From the NCBI RefSeq assembly GCF_963576615.1, contig NC_088711.1, positions 3,348,001-3,412,000 of the forward strand: DNA of 64,000 nucleotides, written 5' to 3'. The DNA comes from Watersipora subatra (taxonomy: Eukaryota > Bryozoa > Gymnolaemata > Cheilostomatida > Watersiporidae). The position numbers and the translations under genes were made by a program. A model generated the notes under the pieces. That model was given only the letters and a program-made list of their open reading frames with translations, did not search any database and had not been told where the DNA came from. Below, one piece after another: positions 58,197 to 64,000 of the stretch; within the stretch, counting starts at the first letter, position 1; each line of letters begins with the position of its first letter.

Positions 58197-61100
58197 AAAT
58201 GTGGTATGGTGAGATAGTAAACAGTGGTTACTAGCCAATGAACAGTAGTATGGTGAGATAGTGGACAGGGGTTACTAGCCAATGAACAGTAGTATGTTGA
58301 GATGGTGAACAGTGGTTACTACCCAATGAACAGTGGTATGGTGAGATAGTGAACAGTGGTTACTAGCCAATGAACAGTGGTATGGTGAGATGGTGAACAA
58401 TGGTTACTAGCCAATGAACAGTGGTATGTTGAGATGGTGAACAGTGGTTACTAGCCAATGAACAGTAGTATGTTGAGATGGTGAACAGTGGTTACTAGCC
58501 AATGAACAGTAGTATGTTGAGATGGTGAACAATGGTTACTAGTCAATGAACAGTGGTATGGTGAGATGGTGAACAATGGTTACTAGCCAATGAACAGTAG
58601 TACGGTGAGATAGTGAACAGGGGTTACTAGCCAATGAACAGTAGTATGTTGAGATGGTGAACAGTGGTTACTAGCCAATGAACAGTAGTATGTTGAGATG
58701 GTGAACAGTGGTTACTAGCCAATGAACAGTAGTACGGTGAGATGGTGAACAATGGTTACTAGCCAATGAACAGTAGTACGGTGAGATAGTGAACAGTGGT
58801 TACTAGCCAATGAACAGTAGTATGGTGAGATGGTGAACAGTGGTTACTACCCAAGGAACAGTAGTATGGTGAGATGGTGAACAATGGTTACTAGCCAATG
58901 AACAGTAGTACGGTGAGATGGTGAACAATGGTTACTAGTCAATGAACAGTGGTATGGTGAGATGGTGAACAGTGGTTACTAGCCAATGAACAGTAGTATG
59001 GTGAGATAGTGAACAATGGTTAATAGTCAATGAACAGTGGTATGGTGAGATGGTGAACAGTGGTTACTACCCAATGAACAGTAGTATGGTGAGATGGTGA
59101 ACAATGGTTACTAGCCAATGAACAGTGGTATGGTGAGATGGTGAACAGTGGTTAATAGCCAATGAACAGTAGTATGGTGAGATGGTGAACCATGGTTACT
59201 AGCCAATGAACAGTAGTACGGTGAGATGGTGAACAATGGTTACTAGTCAATGAACAGTGGTATGGTGAGATGGTGAACAGTGGTTACTAGCCAATGAACA
59301 GTAGTATGTTGAGATGGTGAACAGTGGTTACTAGCTAATGAACAGTGGTATGGTGAGATGGTGAACAGTGGTTACTAGCCAATGAACAGTAGTACGGTGA
59401 GATAGTGAACAGGGGTTACTAGCCAATGAACAGTAGTATGTTGAGATGGTGAACAGTGGTTACTAGCCAATGAACAGTAGTATGTTGAGATGGTGAATAG
59501 TGGTTACTAGCCAATGAACAGTAGTACGGTGAGATGGTGAACAATGGTTACTAGCCAATGAACAGTAGTACGGTGAGATAGTGAACAGGGGTTACTAGCC
59601 AATGAACAGTAGTATGTTGAGATGGTGAACAGTGGTTACTAGCCAATGAACAGTGGTATGGTGAGATGGTGAACAGTGGTTAATAGCCAATGAACAGTAG
59701 TATGGTGAGATGGTGAACCATGGTTACTAGCCAATGAACAGTAGTACGGTGAGATGGTGAACAATGGTTACTAGTCAATGAACAGTGGTATGGTGAGATG
59801 GTGAACAGTGGTTACTAGCCAATGAACAGTGGTATGGTGAGATGGTGAACAGTGGTTACTACCCAATGAACAGTAGTATGGTGAGATGGTGAACAATGGT
59901 TACTAGCCAATGAACAATGGTATGGTGAGATAGTGAACAGTGGTTACTAGCCAATGAACAGTGGTATGGTGAGATGGTGAACAGTGGTTACTACCCAATG
60001 AACAGTAGTATGGTGAGATGGTGAACAATGGTTACTAGCCAATGAACAGTAGTATGTTGAGATGGTGAACAGTGGTTACTAGCCAATGAACAGTGGTATG
60101 GTGAGATGGTGAACAGTGGTTACTAGCCAATGAACAGTAGTATGTTGAGATGGTGAACAGTGGTTACTAGCCAATGAACAGTAGTACGGTGAGATGGTGA
60201 ACAATGGTTACTAGTCAATGAACAGTGGTATGGTGAGATGGTGAACAGTGGTTACTAGCCAATGAACAGTGGTATGGTGAGATGGTGAACAGTGGTTACT
60301 AGCCAATGAACAGTAGTATGTTGAGATGGTGAACAGTGGTTACTAGCCAATGAACAGTAGTATGTTGAGATGGTGAACAATGGTTACTAGCCAATGAACA
60401 GTAGTACGGTGAGATGGTGAACAATGGTTACTAGTCAATGAACAGTGGTATGGTGAGATAGTGAACAATGGTTACTAGCCAATGAACAGTAGTATGGTGA
60501 GATAGTGAACAGTGGTTACTACCCAATGAACAGTGGTATGGTGAGATGGTGAACAGTGGTTACTACCCAATGAACAGTAGTATGGTGAGATGGTGAACAA
60601 TGGTTACTAGCCAATGAACAGTAGTATGTTGAGATGGTGAACAATGGTTACTAGCCAATGAACAGTGGTATGGTGAGATGGTGAACAGTGGTTAATAGCC
60701 AATGAACAGTAGTATGGTGAGATGGTGAACCATGGTTACTAGCCAATGAACAGTAGTACGGTGAGATGGTGAACAATGGTTACTAGTCAATGAACAGTGG
60801 TACGGTGAGATGGTGAACAATGGTTACTAGCCAATGAACAGTGGTATGGTGAGATGGTGAACAGTGGTTACTACCCAATGAACAGTAGTATGGTGAGATG
60901 GTGAACAATGGTTACTAGCCAATGAACAGTGGTATGGTGAGATGGTGAACAGTGGTTAATAGCCAATGAACAGTAGTATGGTGAGATGGTGAACCATGGT
61001 TACTAGCCAATGAACAGTAGTACGGTGAGATGGTGAACAATGGTTACTAGTCAATGAACAGTGGTATGTTGAGATGGTGAACAATGGTTACTAGCCAATG

Positions 61101-64000
61101 AACAGTGGTATGGTGAGATGGTGAACAGTGGTTACTACCCAATGAACAGTAGTATGGTGAGATGGTGAACAATGGTTACTAGCCAATGAACAGTAGTATG
61201 GTGAGATAGTGAACAGTGGTTACTAGCCAATGAACAGTGGTATGGTGAGATGGTGAACAGTGGTTACTAGCCAATGAACAGTGGTATGTTGAGATGGTGA
61301 ACAGTGGTTACTAGCCAATGAACAGTAGTATGTTGAGATGGTGAACAATGGTTACTAGCCAATGAACAGTAGTACGGTGAGATAGTGAACAGGGGTTACT
61401 AGCCAATGAACAGTAGTATGTTGAGATGGTGAACAGTGGTTACTAGCCAATGAACAGTAGTATGTTGAGATGGTGAACAGTGGTTACTAGCCAATGAACA
61501 GTAGTACGGTGAGATGGTGAACAATGGTTACTAGCCAATGAACAGTGGTATGGTGAGATGGTGAACAGTGGTTACTACCCAATGAACAGTAGTATGGTGA
61601 GATGGTGAACAATGGTTACTAGCCAATGAACAGTGGTATGGTGAGATGGTGAACAGTGGTTAATAGCCAATGAACAGTAGTATGGTGAGATGGTGAACCA
61701 TGGTTACTAGCCAATGAACAGTAGTACGGTGAGATGGTGAACAATGGTTACTAGTCAATGAACAGTGGTATGGTGAGATGGTGAACAGTGGTTACTAGCC
61801 AATGAACAGTGGTATGGTGAGATGGTGAACAGTGGTTACTAGCCAATGAACAGTGGTATGGTGAGATGGTGAACAGTGGTTACTAGCCAATGAACAGTGG
61901 TATGGTGAGATGGTGAACAGTGGTTACTACCCAATGAACAGTAGTATGGTGAGATGGTGAACAATGGTTACTAGCCAATGAACAGTGGTATGTTGAGATG
62001 GTGAACAATGGTTACTAGCCAATGAACAGTGGTATGGTGAGATGGTGAACAGTGGTTACTACCCAATGAACAGTAGTATGGTGAGATGGTGAACAATGGT
62101 TACTAGTCAATGAACAGTAGTATGGTGAGATGGTGAACAATGGTTACTAGCCAATGAACAGTGGTATGGTGAGATGGTGAACAGTGGTTACTAGCCAATG
62201 AACAGTGGTATGGTGAGATGGTGAACAGTGGTTACTAGCCAATGAACAGTGGTATGGTGAGATGGTGAACAGTGGTTACTAGCCAATGAACAGTGGTATG
62301 GTGAGATAGTGAACAATGGTTACTAGCCAATGAACAGTGGTATGGTGAGATGGTGAACAGTGGTTACTACCCAATGAACAGTAGTATGGTGAGATGGTGA
62401 ACAATGGTTACTAGCCAATGAACAGTGGTATGTTGAGATGGTGAACAATGGTTACTAGCCAATGAACAGTGGTATGGTGAGATGGTGAACAGTGGTTACT
62501 ACCCAATGAACAGTAGTATGGTGAGATGGTGAACAATGGTTACTAGCCAATGAACAGTGGTATGGTGAGATGGTGAACAGTGGTTACTAGCCAATGAACA
62601 GTGGTATGGTGAGATGGTGAACAGTGGTTACTAGCCAATGAACAGTAGTACGGCGAGATGGTAAACAGTGGTTACTAGCTAATGAACAGTAGTATGGTGA
62701 GATGGTGAACAATGGTTACTAGTCAATGAACAGTAGTATGGTGAGATGGTGAACAGTGGTTACTAGCCAATGAACAGTAGTATGTTGAGATGGTGAACAG
62801 TGGTTACTAGCCAATGAACAGTAGTACGGTGAGATGGTGAACAATGGTTACTAGTCAATGAACAGTGGTATGGTGAGATGGTGAACAGTGGTTACTAGCC
62901 AATGAACAGTGGTATGGTGAGATGGTGAACAGTGGTTACTACCCAATGAACAGTAGTATGGTGAGATGGTGAACAATGGTTACTAGCCAATGAACAGTGG
63001 TATGGTGAGATGGTGAACAGTGGTTACTAGCCAATGAACAGTAGTATGTTGAGATGGTGAACAGTGGTTACTAGCCAATGAACAGTAGTATGTTGAGATG
63101 GTGAACAATGGTTACTAGCCAATGAACAGTAGTACGGTGAGATAGTGAACAATGGTTACTAGCCAATGAACAGTGGTATGGTGAGATGGTGAACAGTGGT
63201 TACTAGCCAATGAACAGTAGTATGTTGAGATGGTGAACAGTGGTTACTAGCCAATGAACAGTAGTATGTTGAGATGGTGAACAATGGTTACTAGCCAATG
63301 AACAGTAGTACGGTGAGATGGTGAACAATGGTTACTAGTCAATGAACAGTGGTATGGTGAGATAGTGAACAATGGTTACTAGCCAATGAACAGTAGTATG
63401 GTGAGATAGTGAACAGTGGTTACTACCCAATGAACAGTGGTATGGTGAGATGGTGAACAGTGGTTACTACCCAATGAACAGTAGTATGGTGAGATGGTGA
63501 ACAATGGTTACTAGCCAATGAACAGTAGTATGTTGAGATGGTGAACAATGGTTACTAGCCAATGAACAGTGGTATGGTGAGATGGTGAACAGTGGTTAAT
63601 AGCCAATGAACAGTAGTATGGTGAGATGGTGAACCATGGTTACTAGCCAATGAACAGTAGTACGGTGAGATGGTGAACAATGGTTACTAGTCAATGAACA
63701 GTGGTACGGTGAGATGGTGAACAATGGTTACTAGCCAATGAACAGTGGTATGGTGAGATGGTGAACAGTGGTTACTACCCAATGAACAGTAGTATGGTGA
63801 GATGGTGAACAATGGTTACTAGCCAATGAACAGTGGTATGGTGAGATGGTGAACAGTGGTTAATAGCCAATGAACAGTAGTATGGTGAGATGGTGAACCA
63901 TGGTTACTAGCCAATGAACAGTAGTACGGTGAGATGGTGAACAATGGTTACTAGTCAATGAACAGTGGTATGTTGAGATGGTGAACAATGGTTACTAGCC
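58197..64000 (+). repeat. 44-bp satellite array with higher-order structure, open at window end
   Basis: About 132 head-to-tail units of 44 bp (ggttactagccaatgaacag core, then tggtatggtgagatggtgaa and caat/cagt). Unit variants mix a few switch sites: tatggt/tatgtt/tacggt, gatggt/gatagt, acaatgg/acagtgg/accatgg, tagcc/tagtc/taccc, and agt/ggt. Sequence from about 60247 to 61096 recurs identically at 63151-64000, an offset of 2,904 bp, or 66 units. The array continues beyond the window. No frame is open through it. Confidence 0.95.

Noticed and set aside
58197-64000. CRISPR-like array
   Set aside because: Units are contiguous 44-mers with no unique spacers and no cas genes, and the context is eukaryotic. 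This is a satellite.

Overview
The window looks like AT-rich animal nuclear DNA. Genes are split by many GT-AG introns, minisatellites are very abundant, and there is a decayed non-LTR retrotransposon with a C-terminal restriction-like endonuclease, two TTAA-flanked non-autonomous DNA transposons, and several tRNA-derived repeats. The style fits a marine invertebrate, perhaps a lophotrochozoan, but nothing here proves the phylum. No bacterial features, CRISPR array or rRNA were seen.

Layout. (1) About 2.6-33.2 kb, plus strand: one large gene that I assembled by hand from 17 exons whose splice phases all agree. It encodes a protein of about 720-760 residues with an F-BAR-like N-terminal half, a charged coiled-coil/HR1-like segment, a basic and then Ser-rich linker, and a C-terminal SH3 plus a second SH3-like module resembling the tail of STAC proteins. 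A separate first-exon candidate with its own ATG (21848-22144) lies inside a 6-kb intron. It fits in phase onto the exon at 25513 and would give a short isoform without the F-BAR half. (2) The introns hold more than ten tandem-repeat arrays and, at about 13.37-17.07 kb, the broken retrotransposon. A 5'-truncated relative sits at 24.44 kb. Both lie in (AAT/ATT)n tracts. (3) About 36.0-40.9 kb, minus strand: a complete FoxN1/4-type forkhead transcription factor gene in five coding exons (510 aa). (4) 41-58 kb: mostly non-coding, with a 695-bp piggyBac-like MITE (42.7-43.4 kb), perfect palindromes, an 18-bp minisatellite of about 52 copies, a duplicated repeat of about 380 bp containing a tRNA-like region, and an 874-bp element with terminal inverted repeats of about 130 bp (56.3-57.2 kb). 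(5) 58.2-64.0 kb: a 44-bp satellite of about 132 copies that runs off the window and contains a long-range repeat of 66 units (2,904 bp).

The two genes look functionally unrelated: one is a membrane-curvature/SH3 scaffold, the other a nuclear transcription factor. They converge, with 3' ends facing each other across about 2.9 kb that holds no recognisable gene. Two intronic minisatellites begin exactly at 5' splice sites and repeat the donor sequence, and one pair of exons supports an alternative-promoter isoform. These, with the satellite's higher-order structure, are the observations most worth following.
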